The position numbers and the translations under genes are program-made. Shown here in pieces: positions 1 through 8,986 of a stretch of 38,237 nucleotides of DNA. The stretch lies in contig JABGTK010000115.1 of assembly GCA_018647265.1 (NCBI GenBank), forward strand, positions 1 to 38,237. The letters are read 5' to 3'. The number at the start of each line of letters is the position of its first letter. Positions within the stretch are counted from its first letter, which is position 1. The stretch comes from Candidatus Neomarinimicrobiota bacterium. GTDB lineage: Bacteria > Fidelibacterota > Marinisomatia > Marinisomatales > TCS55. The notes under the pieces are model-generated. The model ran no database searches. It was not told the DNA's origin and saw nothing but the letters and a program-made list of their open reading frames with translations.

Positions 1-590
1 AGTTCTTCCAATATCTCCTGTTTTTCAGGGTTAGAAACTGTAAGCAATGAAACGGTTCTGTCGGCCAATCGTGATGGCTTCTGGATGTTGGATAACATGC
101 CCGTGTGCTCTTCACTCAGGTTGGGCGCTACCTGGATCAAATCACCGAATACCTGGCGAAGATTACTTCCCATGGCATCGAGTTCTATATCATCCGTCGG
201 AGAAGTGTCTGCAACACGTTGAACAGCAGCACGATAATATGGTTCTTTTTCTTTATAGGATAAAATTTTAACGCGATCGATCCCTTGGACAATGGCGGAT
301 TTACTATTGTCCGGCATATCAAAAACTTTCAGGACAACCGCGAGCGTTCCAAAAGAGTATAAATCTTCTGGGCTAGGATCTTCTATGGAGCCATCTTCCT
401 GGGCCACCACAACAATATGCTTGCTCTTGGGTGGCAATTCGTTAATTAGCTTCAGGGATTTATCCCTGCCGATGTAAATCGGAATTACTTGCTGCGGAAA
501 TAATACCGTATTCCGCAAAGGCATTACAGGATAAGTTTCGCTTTCTTCCAGCAAATCTTCGTTTAAATCTTTTTCAAATTCGTCGCTCAT
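1..590 (-). CDS. lon: Lon ATP-dependent protease, N-terminal part (runs off the window)
   Basis: Cytosolic AAA+ serine protease that degrades misfolded and regulatory proteins. Only the first 196 codons are in the window, so the ATPase and Ser-Lys protease domains are not visible. After a short acidic leader, the sequence PVMPLRNTVLFPQQVIPIYI at about residues 23-42 and the following GRDKSLKLI stretch match the start of the Lon substrate-binding domain (PF02190). A helical stretch ending in PEKQEILEEL lies at the window edge. The ATG at 588-590 follows an AGGA ribosome-binding site. The 113 bp before it contain a TTGACT box at 622-627 that could be a -35 element, though no good -10 element was found. 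It probably has its own promoter downstream of the lipoate operon. Confidence 0.9.
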   Translation of the reverse strand, partial: MSDEFEKDLNEDLLEESETYPVMPLRNTVLFPQQVIPIYIGRDKSLKLINELPPKSKHIVVVAQEDGSIEDPSPEDLYSFGTLAVVLKVFDMPDNSKSAIVQGIDRVKILSYKEKEPYYRAAVQRVADTSPTDDIELDAMGSNLRQVFGDLIQVAPNLSEEHTGMLSNIQKPSRLADRTVSLLTVSNPEKQEILEE

Positions 591-703
591 GACATTCCTT
601 AATTTAAGTCAGACATAGTTGAGTCAAACTTTGTGCCATCAATAATACTTTGCTTTTATGACGTAAAAACATCAATTTTCACCAATTTCTCTGCCATATC
701 GGT

Positions 704-1045
704 TTACTTTGGTAAGATATGACAAGAGACACAGTTTTCCCGAAATTCGTGGGGCATCTTTTTTACCTGCATTACGCCAGACCCAAAATTCATTTCTCGC
801 TCCGTTGCATGACACTTCAAACAGGTACTTTCATCAATGAACTGCATGTGGGCCACAAAATTCGAAAGTTTTGGTGGTACCTTTCCATCAACCAAGATTA
901 AGGGTGCTTCTGATTCAGTAATATCGGCTTCAGCAATTTCAGATTCAGGAATAGGAGCGATTCCCTGGTCCCCGTAAACCATCCAAACTAAAATAAATCC
1001 AGATACCACAACCAAACTATAGATTAAATTTTTATATTGATTCAT
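704..1045 (-). CDS. Membrane-anchored diheme c-type cytochrome, NapB-like
   Basis: A 113-residue protein with an N-terminal hydrophobic helix (about residues 8-24) that would anchor it or act as a signal, followed by an acidic linker. It has two CxxCH heme-binding motifs, CLKCH at 75-79 and CVSCH at 105-109. Each is preceded by a histidine suited to be the distal ligand (His66 and His99). This order, with each distal His shortly before its heme motif, resembles the small subunit NapB of periplasmic nitrate reductase. No napA is in the window, so the electron partner is unknown. Its ATG overlaps the lipA stop by four bases (ATGA), so it is translated with the lipoate operon. A generic small electron-transfer cytochrome is the safer name; NapB-like describes the layout only. 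Confidence 0.75.
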   Translation of the reverse strand: MNQYKNLIYSLVVVSGFILVWMVYGDQGIAPIPESEIAEADITESEAPLILVDGKVPPKLSNFVAHMQFIDESTCLKCHATEREMNFGSGVMQVKKMPHEFRENCVSCHILPK

Positions 1046-1917
1046 ATTATTACCTTTGCTAGTCGCGCTTGTTCATCTGCATGGTAAGAACTCCGCACCA
1101 ATGCACCTGATTCCACTACACGAAAACCCAATTCTAATCCTATCCTTTTGTAATCTTCAAATTCTTCATCTTCAACATAACGATTCACAGGTAGGTGATT
1201 CTTGGTCGGTTGTAAATATTGACCAATGGTAAAAATCTCTACACCCAAATCCACCACTTCTTTCATAGTTTCAACTACCTCGCTTTTTGATTCACCAAGA
1301 CCAACCATCATGCTTGTTTTGGTCAGCAACCCATAATCCACTGATTGTTTCAAAACATCTAGGCTTCTAGACCAAACTGACTGTGCGCGGACTTGTCGGC
1401 TAATCCGTTCGATGCATTCTACATTGTGAGAAAAAATCTCTGGCGCTGCTTCAAATACTGTTTCCAATGCCGGTTTGAATCCTTGAAAATCAGGCGTCAA
1501 AACTTCAACGGTACATTCAGGGACGTGGTGGTGAATTTGTTTAATTGTCTCTGCCCAAATCTTTGAACCATAATCACCTTTTAGATCATCCCGATCTACT
1601 GAGGTAATCACGACATGACTCAAATTCATTTTCTTCACCGCCATTGCCGTTCGCACCGGTTCCATCTCATCCAGGACTTGAGGCTTTCCTGTATTCACAG
1701 AACAGAATCCACATGAACGAGTACAAGTATTCCCGAGAATCATAATAGTGGCTGTACCGCGGCCCCAGCATTCATAAATATTGGGACAGCGAGCTTCTTC
1801 ACAAACAGTATTGAGTTTGTTGGTACTCACAACCTCCTGGACGAATTTGTAATCCTCCCCGTATTGCAGACGAATTTTTGGTTTTTTGGAAATGGTTCTT
1901 TTGGCGGTTATTTCCAT
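1042..1917 (-). CDS. lipA: Lipoyl synthase (radical SAM)
   Basis: Inserts two sulfur atoms into octanoyl groups on lipoyl domains, completing the cofactor that LipB starts. Numbered from the ATG at 1917, the auxiliary 4Fe-4S cluster cysteines are Cys39, Cys44 and Cys50 (CEEARCPNIYEC). The radical SAM CxxxCxxC motif is Cys65, Cys69 and Cys72 (CTRSCGFC). The C-terminal RSSYHA holds the conserved serine that ligates the auxiliary cluster. At 291 residues it is normal for the family. A TTG one codon upstream is in frame, but the ATG forms a TGATG overlap with the methyltransferase stop, so the ATG is preferred. It lies in the same operon as lipB and the E1, E2 and E3 genes it serves. Confidence 0.95.
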   Translation of the reverse strand: MEITAKRTISKKPKIRLQYGEDYKFVQEVVSTNKLNTVCEEARCPNIYECWGRGTATIMILGNTCTRSCGFCSVNTGKPQVLDEMEPVRTAMAVKKMNLSHVVITSVDRDDLKGDYGSKIWAETIKQIHHHVPECTVEVLTPDFQGFKPALETVFEAAPEIFSHNVECIERISRQVRAQSVWSRSLDVLKQSVDYGLLTKTSMMVGLGESKSEVVETMKEVVDLGVEIFTIGQYLQPTKNHLPVNRYVEDEEFEDYKRIGLELGFRVVESGALVRSSYHADEQARLAKVII

Positions 1918-2741
1918 CAATCCACTTTCTGAAATAGGTAAATCATATATCGTTTGTATTTTCTAAAATCATCACTTTCGAGTAATGAGAATTGTTTCAG
2001 CTTTTTATTTACTTTTTTACCAAATGCTTTTTTAATTACCTTTAAAATAAAAGGATGCTTTTTATCCAAATAGTTTGAAGAGAACTCTACCGTTGGATAA
2101 ATGAACCGCTCCATGAATGCTTTAGCACCATCCAAGGTTGGCATGGTATTCTCTGTTTGATCATATTCGCGAATTAGTTTAAAACCATATTCTTTTGCTT
2201 TTTCCATATAGATTTTTTCATCATGAGCGGCCTTGATATGCCAATCACCGCTACCATCATTGTGATGAAGAAAATAATCGGAGGCCAAAAGGTAGCCCCC
2301 ATCTCTAATGGTTTTTCGAGCTGTTTTCCACCCCGTCTCAATCTGGATATAACAAGCACTTTCACTCTCCAGCACTAGGTCATATTGTTTTTCCGGTTCG
2401 AAATCCTCAAACTTCGTCCGGTGAAATTTTACCTCACCATTATATTTTTTCGCAAATACACTTTCTTGGTATTCATCTGGAGACAATGCTTCTACTGAAT
2501 ACCCTTGCGATAAAAGATAACTGGAATTGCCACCGATTCCTGCGCCCACATCTAGGACAGTTTTCACATCCTCGGGAATGAAGGAAGTCAAGTGTTCGAT
2601 ATAGCGTCCCTGGGCAGCCACCATTTCATCTAAAGAAATATTATCCACATTCACATTTTCAGGATGATCCCAAAATCCATAGTGTAGATAGGGCGAACGG
2701 ATCGATTCTGAATAGAGTTTTAATACGTGATCAATAGGCAT
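1917..2741 (-). CDS. Class I SAM-dependent methyltransferase of unknown substrate
   Basis: A 274-residue protein with SAM-binding motif I VLDVGAGIGG at about residues 62-71. An upstream SPYLHYGFWD segment resembles the Y-x-H-x-G-x-WD signature of small-molecule methyltransferases related to UbiE, sterol, tocopherol and phosphoethanolamine enzymes. The C-terminal third is basic (KKAFGKKVNKKLKQ) and may contact substrate or membrane. No signal peptide is seen. It is wedged between E2 and lipA with one-base overlaps on both sides (TAATG and TGATG), so it is tightly co-translated with a lipoylated complex. I cannot name the substrate. A small carboxylate, quinone or lipid head group are all possible, and a direct role in lipoate metabolism is only suggested by position. 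Confidence 0.8.
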   Translation of the reverse strand: MPIDHVLKLYSESIRSPYLHYGFWDHPENVNVDNISLDEMVAAQGRYIEHLTSFIPEDVKTVLDVGAGIGGNSSYLLSQGYSVEALSPDEYQESVFAKKYNGEVKFHRTKFEDFEPEKQYDLVLESESACYIQIETGWKTARKTIRDGGYLLASDYFLHHNDGSGDWHIKAAHDEKIYMEKAKEYGFKLIREYDQTENTMPTLDGAKAFMERFIYPTVEFSSNYLDKKHPFILKVIKKAFGKKVNKKLKQFSLLESDDFRKYKRYMIYLFQKVD

Positions 2742-4027
2742 TAGATTATGTTTTCTAAATTAATGTTTTCAATATTTTGCCTGACAGATTCGATAAATTG
2801 ACTGCCGCCGGCACCATCTACCAATCGATGATCAAACCCTAAGGATAAGAACATCATACTTTTGATCCCTATTGTATCCCCTTCGTTTGTTTCAATCACC
2901 ACAGGCCGTTTTTTCACCACACCCACACCGAGGATTCCCACGTTTGGTTGGTTGATAATTGGTGTTCCCATAGTAACATTGAATACGCCAAAATTGGAAA
3001 TGGAAAATGTGGATCCCTGGAGTTCATCGGGGTTCAATTGTTTGTTGCGAGTACGCACGGCCATATCTCTCACCTTACGGCATAACCCAAGAAAATTAAG
3101 CTCTTCACATCTGGCCATAACAGGAACCATGAGACCTTTATCCACAGCCACGGCCATTCCAATATTTACATTTTTATGATAAATAATCGCTGATCCATCG
3201 ATGGATGCATTCATATCTGGATTGGCAGTCAATGCCTTAACGCAAGCCTGTATTATGAAAGGTGTGTAGGTAAGTTTATATCCTTCCTTTTTATAGAAAG
3301 CATCTTCCTGGGAATTAACATAATTCACAATAGCGGACATATCTACTTCTGTCATGACATAAACATGGGCCGATGTTTCTATACTTTTTCGCATATGACC
3401 AGCAATCAGTTTGCGCATATGATCCATTTCAACTCTGGCTTCATCACCAGTGAATGCCGGTGCAGTTGCCGGTTTCGGGATACTGCTTTGTTGTTGAGGC
3501 GCTGGTGCGGCAGTGCGACTTTCCAAATATTTTAAAATATCCAGTTTGGTCACTCGACCGCCTTTGCCTGAACCGGAAATGGTCATCAGTTCTTCAAAAC
3601 CAATACCATTTTCTGCAGCAATTTTATTAACCACTGGTGTAATAAATTTCTTTTCCCCTGAAGCCTGTATTGGAGGTCGTGTTTGAGTCACTGGTTTTGG
3701 CGCTTCTACAGGTTTTTCAACAATGGGGTCAGGTTCAACCACCGGCTTTTCTTTCTTTGGTGGCGATGCAATCGGTTTCGCTGCGCCGGCCTCTGTTTCA
3801 ACCCGTGCAATAACAGCACCCACATCCAGTACATCATTGGGCTCGGCGAGGATTTCAACAAGGACACCAGCTGTTGGACTGGGAATTTCAGAATCTACTT
3901 TATCTGTGCCAATCTCCAATAAAATTTCGTCCAATTCTATGGCATCACCCACTTTTTTGCGCCATTCTATAATGGTGCCTTCAGTAATTGATTCACCCAT
4001 TTTTGGCATAACAACATCTACAATCAT
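2741..4027 (-). CDS. 2-oxoacid dehydrogenase E2, lipoyl acyltransferase
   Basis: Core subunit of a 2-oxoacid dehydrogenase complex; it moves the acyl group from E1-bound ThDP via lipoate to CoA. At 428 residues it has one lipoyl domain (about 1-78, with the lipoyl lysine at Lys43 in TDKVDS). A Pro/Ala/Glu-rich linker covers about 85-125. A peripheral-subunit-binding domain (about 128-168) includes SGSGKGGRVTKLDILKYL. The catalytic domain ends in HRLVDG with His400 and Asp404. A single lipoyl domain is usual for branched-chain or acetoin-type E2. It overlaps the E1 stop by one base (TGATG). Substrate is inferred from the branched-chain-like E1, since E2 motifs do not separate pyruvate from branched-chain substrates. 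Confidence 0.9.
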   Translation of the reverse strand: MIVDVVMPKMGESITEGTIIEWRKKVGDAIELDEILLEIGTDKVDSEIPSPTAGVLVEILAEPNDVLDVGAVIARVETEAGAAKPIASPPKKEKPVVEPDPIVEKPVEAPKPVTQTRPPIQASGEKKFITPVVNKIAAENGIGFEELMTISGSGKGGRVTKLDILKYLESRTAAPAPQQQSSIPKPATAPAFTGDEARVEMDHMRKLIAGHMRKSIETSAHVYVMTEVDMSAIVNYVNSQEDAFYKKEGYKLTYTPFIIQACVKALTANPDMNASIDGSAIIYHKNVNIGMAVAVDKGLMVPVMARCEELNFLGLCRKVRDMAVRTRNKQLNPDELQGSTFSISNFGVFNVTMGTPIINQPNVGILGVGVVKKRPVVIETNEGDTIGIKSMMFLSLGFDHRLVDGAGGSQFIESVRQNIENINLENII

Positions 4028-6033
4028 CAGTACTCCAGTAATTCTTTTAGCGCAGTTTGAATATTAAGGGTTTGGGGAAGAATCTCTTCTTCTAAAAACC
4101 AGTTAAAAGGCACATGGCAGTCCGCTGAACCTACCCGTTTTATGGGGCCATCCAAGTCTTCAAAATGTCGTTCGGCAATGATTGCTGCAATTTCTGCCCC
4201 TGGACCGTTGGTTAAATTATCCTCATGAACCACTAAAACTTTACCAGTTTTTTCAACGGATGCACTGATTGTTTTTTCATCCAGTGGATTGAGTGTCCGC
4301 AGGTCAATGATTTCCACAATCCCAGGATCAATGCCTTCTTTTTTAACCGCTTCGATAGATTTTTGCACCATGGCACCCCAGGTTATAATGGTTAAAACAG
4401 CGCCTTCTTGCAATACTCGCGCTTTACCAAATGGCAGTATATAATTTTCGTCCGGCTCTGGTGTCGCCGCAAATCCCTGGCGGTATAGTCCTTTATGTTC
4501 CATAAATAACACAGGATCATCCATCCGGCAAGCCGCTTTTAGCAATCCCTTGGCATCTGCCGCATTTGATGGATAGGCAATTCGAATTCCCGGAATATGC
4601 ATAAAATATCCATCGATTGATTGGCTGTGACAAAGTCCGCCGTGAATATACCCACCTACAGGAACGCGAATCACAACGGGGCAACTCCAGGCATTATTTG
4701 ATCGGTAGCGCATGGTGGACAATTCATTCCTAATCTGCATCATTGCCGTCCATATATAATCACCAAACTGTATCTCAATAACGGGCTTCCACCCTGCGCA
4801 AGCCATGCCAATTCCAGTCCCAACAATAGATGCTTCAGCTAATGGAGAGTTAAAAACACGATCTTTTCCATATTTATTTGTAAGTCCCCGGCTCGCCGTA
4901 AATACACCACCCTTGGGATCCGCAACATCTTCTCCAAATATCACCATTTTATCATTTTTCCCCATCTCTTCAGAAAGGGCATGATTGATAGCATCCACCA
5001 ATACAACTTTTTCGCTGATTTCATTAAAGTTGGTTTCTTCTAAAGCCGGTTCATGGGAATAAATATAATCCATAGCTGTTGATTTCTCAGGATGCTCTTG
5101 CTGTTCCGCCCACTCTGTTTCTTTATCTACAAGAGTTTTGACTTCATCACGGATCTTATCAAATTCTTTTTGTTGAATAGTTTTCCCTTCGATGCAGGCT
5201 TCTTCAAACCGTAAAATTGGATCCCTTTTTCTATCAGTTTCAAGATCTTCTTCTGAGCGGTACTTTCGTTGGTCATCAGAAGAGGAATGAGGTAATAATC
5301 GTACAACATTGGAAACAATAACTGAAGGACCTTTCCCTTTTCGAGCACGATCCACTGCTTTTTGAAAAGCCAAATGAGTCTCAAAAAAATCTGTTCCATC
5401 TACATTATAACGAGCCAAATTTTGGTAACCAGCCACCATGGAATAAACCGATCCGCCAGAAGTTTGTTCAGAAATATGAACACTAATAGCATACTCATTA
5501 TCTTCTACATGAAAAATAATCGGAAGCTTTTCCCGACTGGCCCAGTTCAACGCTTCATGGAATTCACCCTGGCTTGTAGTCCCCTCACCAGAGGACACAT
5601 AGACCACTTCCTTTTTCCCTTCCCACTTTCGGGTCAAAGCCGAACCAACAGACTGTAAAAATTGGGTGCCAGTGGGACTGGATTGACTCACGATTCGTAA
5701 TTCTTTATCCCCAAAATGCTGGGGCATTTGGCGACCACCGGATGCAGGATCATCCTTCCGCGCCAAAAATCCCAATAAATGATCTTTACTCGTCACCCCA
5801 AGACCCAAGGTCAAGGCCGCATCCCTGTAATAGGGATATATCCAATCTTCACCCGGTTTCAAATTTGAAGATGCAGCCAACTGGGCTGCTTCATGACCAG
5901 AGCAAGCAATATGAAAAAACGATTTCCCTTGCCGTATCATAATCATCATTTTTTCATCCAACCGCCGGGCCAGAACCATCTTTCGGTAAATCTCTAATAA
6001 TTCTTTTTTCTGGAATCCATGCAATCTTGGCAT
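4027..6033 (-). CDS. 2-oxoacid dehydrogenase E1, fused alpha-beta, probably branched-chain type
   Basis: ThDP-dependent decarboxylase of the complex. The alpha and beta chains, separate in many bacteria, are here one polypeptide of about 668 residues. The alpha part (about 1-320) has YPYYRDAALTLGLG near 67-80 and the ThDP/Mg motif GEGTTSQGEFHEALNWA ending at Asn180. A phosphorylation-loop-like HSSSDDQ near 250-256 follows. The beta part (about 343-668) has GEDVADPKGGVF and a C-terminal swivel domain. The HSSSDD form is typical of branched-chain E1 rather than pyruvate E1 (HSMSDP), so 2-oxoisovalerate and its homologues are the likely substrates. Motif I reads GEG instead of the usual GDG. The ATG at 6033 overlaps the lipB stop; an in-frame TTG one codon upstream is less likely. 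Confidence 0.88.
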   Translation of the reverse strand: MPRLHGFQKKELLEIYRKMVLARRLDEKMMIMIRQGKSFFHIACSGHEAAQLAASSNLKPGEDWIYPYYRDAALTLGLGVTSKDHLLGFLARKDDPASGGRQMPQHFGDKELRIVSQSSPTGTQFLQSVGSALTRKWEGKKEVVYVSSGEGTTSQGEFHEALNWASREKLPIIFHVEDNEYAISVHISEQTSGGSVYSMVAGYQNLARYNVDGTDFFETHLAFQKAVDRARKGKGPSVIVSNVVRLLPHSSSDDQRKYRSEEDLETDRKRDPILRFEEACIEGKTIQQKEFDKIRDEVKTLVDKETEWAEQQEHPEKSTAMDYIYSHEPALEETNFNEISEKVVLVDAINHALSEEMGKNDKMVIFGEDVADPKGGVFTASRGLTNKYGKDRVFNSPLAEASIVGTGIGMACAGWKPVIEIQFGDYIWTAMMQIRNELSTMRYRSNNAWSCPVVIRVPVGGYIHGGLCHSQSIDGYFMHIPGIRIAYPSNAADAKGLLKAACRMDDPVLFMEHKGLYRQGFAATPEPDENYILPFGKARVLQEGAVLTIITWGAMVQKSIEAVKKEGIDPGIVEIIDLRTLNPLDEKTISASVEKTGKVLVVHEDNLTNGPGAEIAAIIAERHFEDLDGPIKRVGSADCHVPFNWFLEEEILPQTLNIQTALKELLEY

Positions 6034-6680
6034 CAATTCACCTCTACTATTTCCTGCATATGAAATACATCATTAAATGATTGTGTTATCTTGTTTTTCA
6101 CTAAGGATAAATCTTGTTTTCCCCCCAGAACCTTTTCCATGGATGTGACACCATATTCAAAAATACCGCAGGGAATTATCCCCCCATAATAATTGAGATC
6201 TGTATTCACGTTAAGAGCAAACCCATGCATCGTAACCCAACGGGAGATTCGAACACCTTGGGCGCCAATCTTTTCATCACCAACCCAAACACCAGTTAGC
6301 CCTTCTTTCAATCCTGCCTCAATACCATAAGTGAATAACGTATCGATCATCATTTGTTCTAAAGTTCGCATATACCAACTGACATTTTTTTTAAATCGGT
6401 GAAGATCCAAAATCGGATATCCCACAATTTGCCCAGGACCATGAAAGGTAATATCGCCACCTCGTTCTACGTTGAATACTTTTGCATCTTTTGGCGCTGA
6501 TTGAAGCAAATGATTTTCATCCGCGTTTTTGCCTAACGTATAGACTGGTTCATGCTCTACAAATATCAATGTATCTGGCGCCTGTCCTATTAACACTTTT
6601 TGGTGGTATTCCTTTTGGAAATCCCAAGAAGATTGGTAATCCATTTGGCCTAAGTCTATGACTTTAATTTGGTTTTTCAT
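6033..6680 (-). CDS. lipB: Lipoyl(octanoyl) transferase
   Basis: Transfers octanoate from acyl carrier protein to the lysine of lipoyl domains, the first step of lipoate assembly. The 215-residue protein has the family signature GGDITFHGPGQIVGYPILDL at about residues 75-94. The motif GDEKIGAQGVRISRWVTMHG carries the catalytic lysine, and the PCGI segment further on carries the catalytic cysteine. Length is normal for LipB. It sits between lpd (37 nt gap) and the E1 gene (1 nt overlap), so the whole cofactor-plus-complex set is one transcription unit. Confidence 0.93.
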   Translation of the reverse strand: MKNQIKVIDLGQMDYQSSWDFQKEYHQKVLIGQAPDTLIFVEHEPVYTLGKNADENHLLQSAPKDAKVFNVERGGDITFHGPGQIVGYPILDLHRFKKNVSWYMRTLEQMMIDTLFTYGIEAGLKEGLTGVWVGDEKIGAQGVRISRWVTMHGFALNVNTDLNYYGGIIPCGIFEYGVTSMEKVLGGKQDLSLVKNKITQSFNDVFHMQEIVEVN

Positions 6681-6717
6681 TCTTAGTTATAATTGTGACA
6701 ATGAGCTTGACGAAGCA

Positions 6718-8106
6718 TTACTGATGAACACTCTGGCCAAATGCATCCAAGGCCGCTTCCATGACCGCTTCCGATAAAGTGGGATGGGCATGAACCGTCA
6801 TTGCAATTTCTTGCCAAGTTGTTTCCAACGCCTTGGCCACACCTAGTTCGGCGATTAATTCAGTCGCTTCGCTGCCCACAATGTGGCAACCCAACAATTC
6901 GCCATATTTGGCGTCAAAAATAATTTTTACAAACCCAGTGGATTCTCGGATTGCCAGAGCTTTTCCGCTGGCACGAAAATCAAATCGTCCTACTTTAATA
7001 TCATGTCCCATTTCTTTGGCTACCGCTTCTGTCATTCCCAAGGAGGCCACTTGAGGCTGACAATAAGTACATCCGGGAATATTTGAATAATCCACTGGAT
7101 GAGCGTTCTCACCGGCAGCATGCTCCGCCGCTACATGGCCTTGGGCCGATGCTACATGGGCCAACCAAGGCGGTCCCGAGACATCACCAATGGCATAAAT
7201 ATTGGGGACGGAAGTTTGATTAAATTCATTAATTGTGATGGCGCCCCGGTCTGTTTTGACTCCAATATCATCTAGACCAATATTCTCAATATTCCCCGTG
7301 ACCCCAACTGCATTCAAAACAATATCCGCATCAATGGTTTGGCTCTTTCCACCCTTTTCAGCATGAACCTTCACTCTGGTTTTTAGCTTCTCAATTTGGG
7401 TCACTTTTGTTTCTGTGTAAATCTTAATGCCGGATTTTTTAAAACTTTTTTCCACTTCTTTAGAGACATCCACATCTTCTACTGGGAGGATGTTGGACAT
7501 CATTTCAATTAGGTGAATCTGAGTGCCATATTCATTATAAAAATAGGCGAACTCTGCCCCAATCGCACCGGCGCCGATAATGACCATTTTCTTCGGCGGC
7601 TCCTTTAAAATCATGGCTTCTTTGGAGGTAATCACCTGTTTCCCGTCCGGCTCCATTCCTGGAAAAATTCTTGGCCGCGCCCCAGTGGCAATAATAATAC
7701 TGTCCGCTTTTACCGAATCGTTCTTTTTGCCATTGGTCACTTCAATTTCATTGGCGGATTTCAATACTCCTCTACCGTTGATATGGGTAATCTTATTTTT
7801 CTTCATCAAGAATTCGATTCCCTTAGAAAGACGGTTGGAGACATCACGACTTCGTTTGATTGTTTTACTAAAATCCACATCATATTCCGGAATATTAATC
7901 CCAAACTTTTTACTATTTTTCACATAATGGAGAATTTCAGCATTTTTCAACAATGCTTTGGTGGGGATACATCCCCAATTCAGGCAAACACCACCCAAAT
8001 TATCTTCATCTATAATGACTGTATTTTTACCCAATTGGGCCGCACGAATGGCAGCAACATACCCCCCGGGGCCACCGCCTAAAACAGCAATATCAAATTT
8101 TACCAT
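6718..8106 (-). CDS. lpdA: Dihydrolipoyl dehydrogenase (E3)
   Basis: Flavoprotein that reoxidises dihydrolipoyl groups with NAD+. It is 462 residues long. An N-terminal FAD-binding GGGPGG is at about 10-15, and the redox disulfide Cys41/Cys46 lies in GGVCLNWGCIPTK. An NAD-binding GAGAIGAEF sits near 178, then ATGARPRIFPG and the second FAD contact AIGDV. The C-terminal dimer-interface catalytic pair is His441/Glu446 in HAHPTLSE. The start lies 14 nt inside the end of the ABM-domain gene, so translation is coupled. It serves the E1/E2 encoded downstream and could also serve other lipoate complexes not in this window. Confidence 0.95.
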   Translation of the reverse strand: MVKFDIAVLGGGPGGYVAAIRAAQLGKNTVIIDEDNLGGVCLNWGCIPTKALLKNAEILHYVKNSKKFGINIPEYDVDFSKTIKRSRDVSNRLSKGIEFLMKKNKITHINGRGVLKSANEIEVTNGKKNDSVKADSIIIATGARPRIFPGMEPDGKQVITSKEAMILKEPPKKMVIIGAGAIGAEFAYFYNEYGTQIHLIEMMSNILPVEDVDVSKEVEKSFKKSGIKIYTETKVTQIEKLKTRVKVHAEKGGKSQTIDADIVLNAVGVTGNIENIGLDDIGVKTDRGAITINEFNQTSVPNIYAIGDVSGPPWLAHVASAQGHVAAEHAAGENAHPVDYSNIPGCTYCQPQVASLGMTEAVAKEMGHDIKVGRFDFRASGKALAIRESTGFVKIIFDAKYGELLGCHIVGSEATELIAELGVAKALETTWQEIAMTVHAHPTLSEAVMEAALDAFGQSVHQ

Positions 8107-8419
8107 AGTCTTTTTCTACTTTTGCAATCCGAACAATATATTTTTCATACCAAATCGCCTTACCGCGTTTTTTAACTATTTTATGTTCGCTGTGATTGCG
8201 CCATGCTTTAATGGATTCTTTATCTTTCCAATAGACCGATGTAATACCAAACCCATTAGATTCACGCACTGATTCTACCCCTAAGAATCCAGGCATATTT
8301 TGTGCAAGTTCAGACATTCGAGTTGATGCTGTATCATATTCTTCCTTTTCTTCAAGTGTATGAATCGAGGTAAAAATGACCGCATAATATGGTGGTTTTG
8401 GTGTATTGGCTAGGCTCAT
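8093..8419 (-). CDS. ABM-domain (antibiotic biosynthesis monooxygenase-like) protein
   Basis: A 108-residue cytosolic protein that fits the dimeric alpha/beta ABM fold (PF03992-like). It has an opening beta strand YYAVIFTSI, a central MSELAQNMPGFLGVESVRES with the PGF-x-G-x-E pattern, and SVYWKDKESIKAWRNHSEH near residues 60-80. Known members include heme-degrading enzymes, quinone-forming monooxygenases and stress proteins of unknown role, so function cannot be set from sequence. It lies one base after folE and overlaps lpd by 14 nt. Confidence 0.72.
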   Translation of the reverse strand: MSLANTPKPPYYAVIFTSIHTLEEKEEYDTASTRMSELAQNMPGFLGVESVRESNGFGITSVYWKDKESIKAWRNHSEHKIVKKRGKAIWYEKYIVRIAKVEKDYGKI

Positions 8420-8420
8420 T

Positions 8421-8984
8421 TTATTTTCCTATAATGCTTAAAAATTCTGCTCGCGTTTCTGCCGATTTTCTGAATTGACCCAACATGGCAGATGTGGATG
8501 CATAACTATTTTGTTTTTCAACACCGCGCATTTGCATACAGAGATGACGGCCTTCCATGACAACGGCTACGCCAACTGGATCAAGTACTTCTTGTAGCGT
8601 ATTAGCTACTTGAGATGTCAACCGTTCCTGCAATTGAAGTCTGCGGGAAAACATATCAACAATTCGGGGAATTTTTGAAAGGCCAATCACTTTCCCATCG
8701 GGCAAATAGCCCACATGGGCTCTACCAAAAAATGGAATCATATGGTGTTCACACATGGAAAAGAATTCAATGTCTCGAACAACGATTAGCTCACTACAAT
8801 CTTCGTGAAAAACTGCGTCATTTATAATATCATTTAAATTGGCGCGGTAACCTTGAGAAAAATATTCCCAAGATTTGGCAACGCGCGTTGGTGTTTTTAC
8901 CAACCCTTCCCGTTTTGAATCTTCCCCGATAATTTCGAGTAAATCCTTGGTAATGTTTTCTAACCGATCAAAATTTTTCGTCAT
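8421..8984 (-). CDS. folE: GTP cyclohydrolase I
   Basis: Converts GTP to 7,8-dihydroneopterin triphosphate, the entry point to folate, tetrahydrobiopterin and queuosine. The 187-residue protein has the zinc ligands Cys78 and His81 (CEHH) and Cys149 ([11 protein letters not shown]). It also has the family segment [20 protein letters not shown] at about 101-120. It follows the transporter gene by two bases and shares its transcript with the PTPS-like gene that would use its product, so a pterin or deazapurine pathway is the likely context. Confidence 0.96.
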   Translation of the reverse strand: MTKNFDRLENITKDLLEIIGEDSKREGLVKTPTRVAKSWEYFSQGYRANLNDIINDAVFHEDCSELIVVRDIEFFSMCEHHMIPFFGRAHVGYLPDGKVIGLSKIPRIVDMFSRRLQLQERLTSQVANTLQEVLDPVGVAVVMEGRHLCMQMRGVEKQNSYASTSAMLGQFRKSAETRAEFLSIIGK

Positions 8985-8986
8985 AG

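Noticed and set aside
1917-2741. Cyclopropane fatty acid synthase
   Set aside because: Too short, and the characteristic lipid-binding N-terminal region and catalytic motifs are missing.
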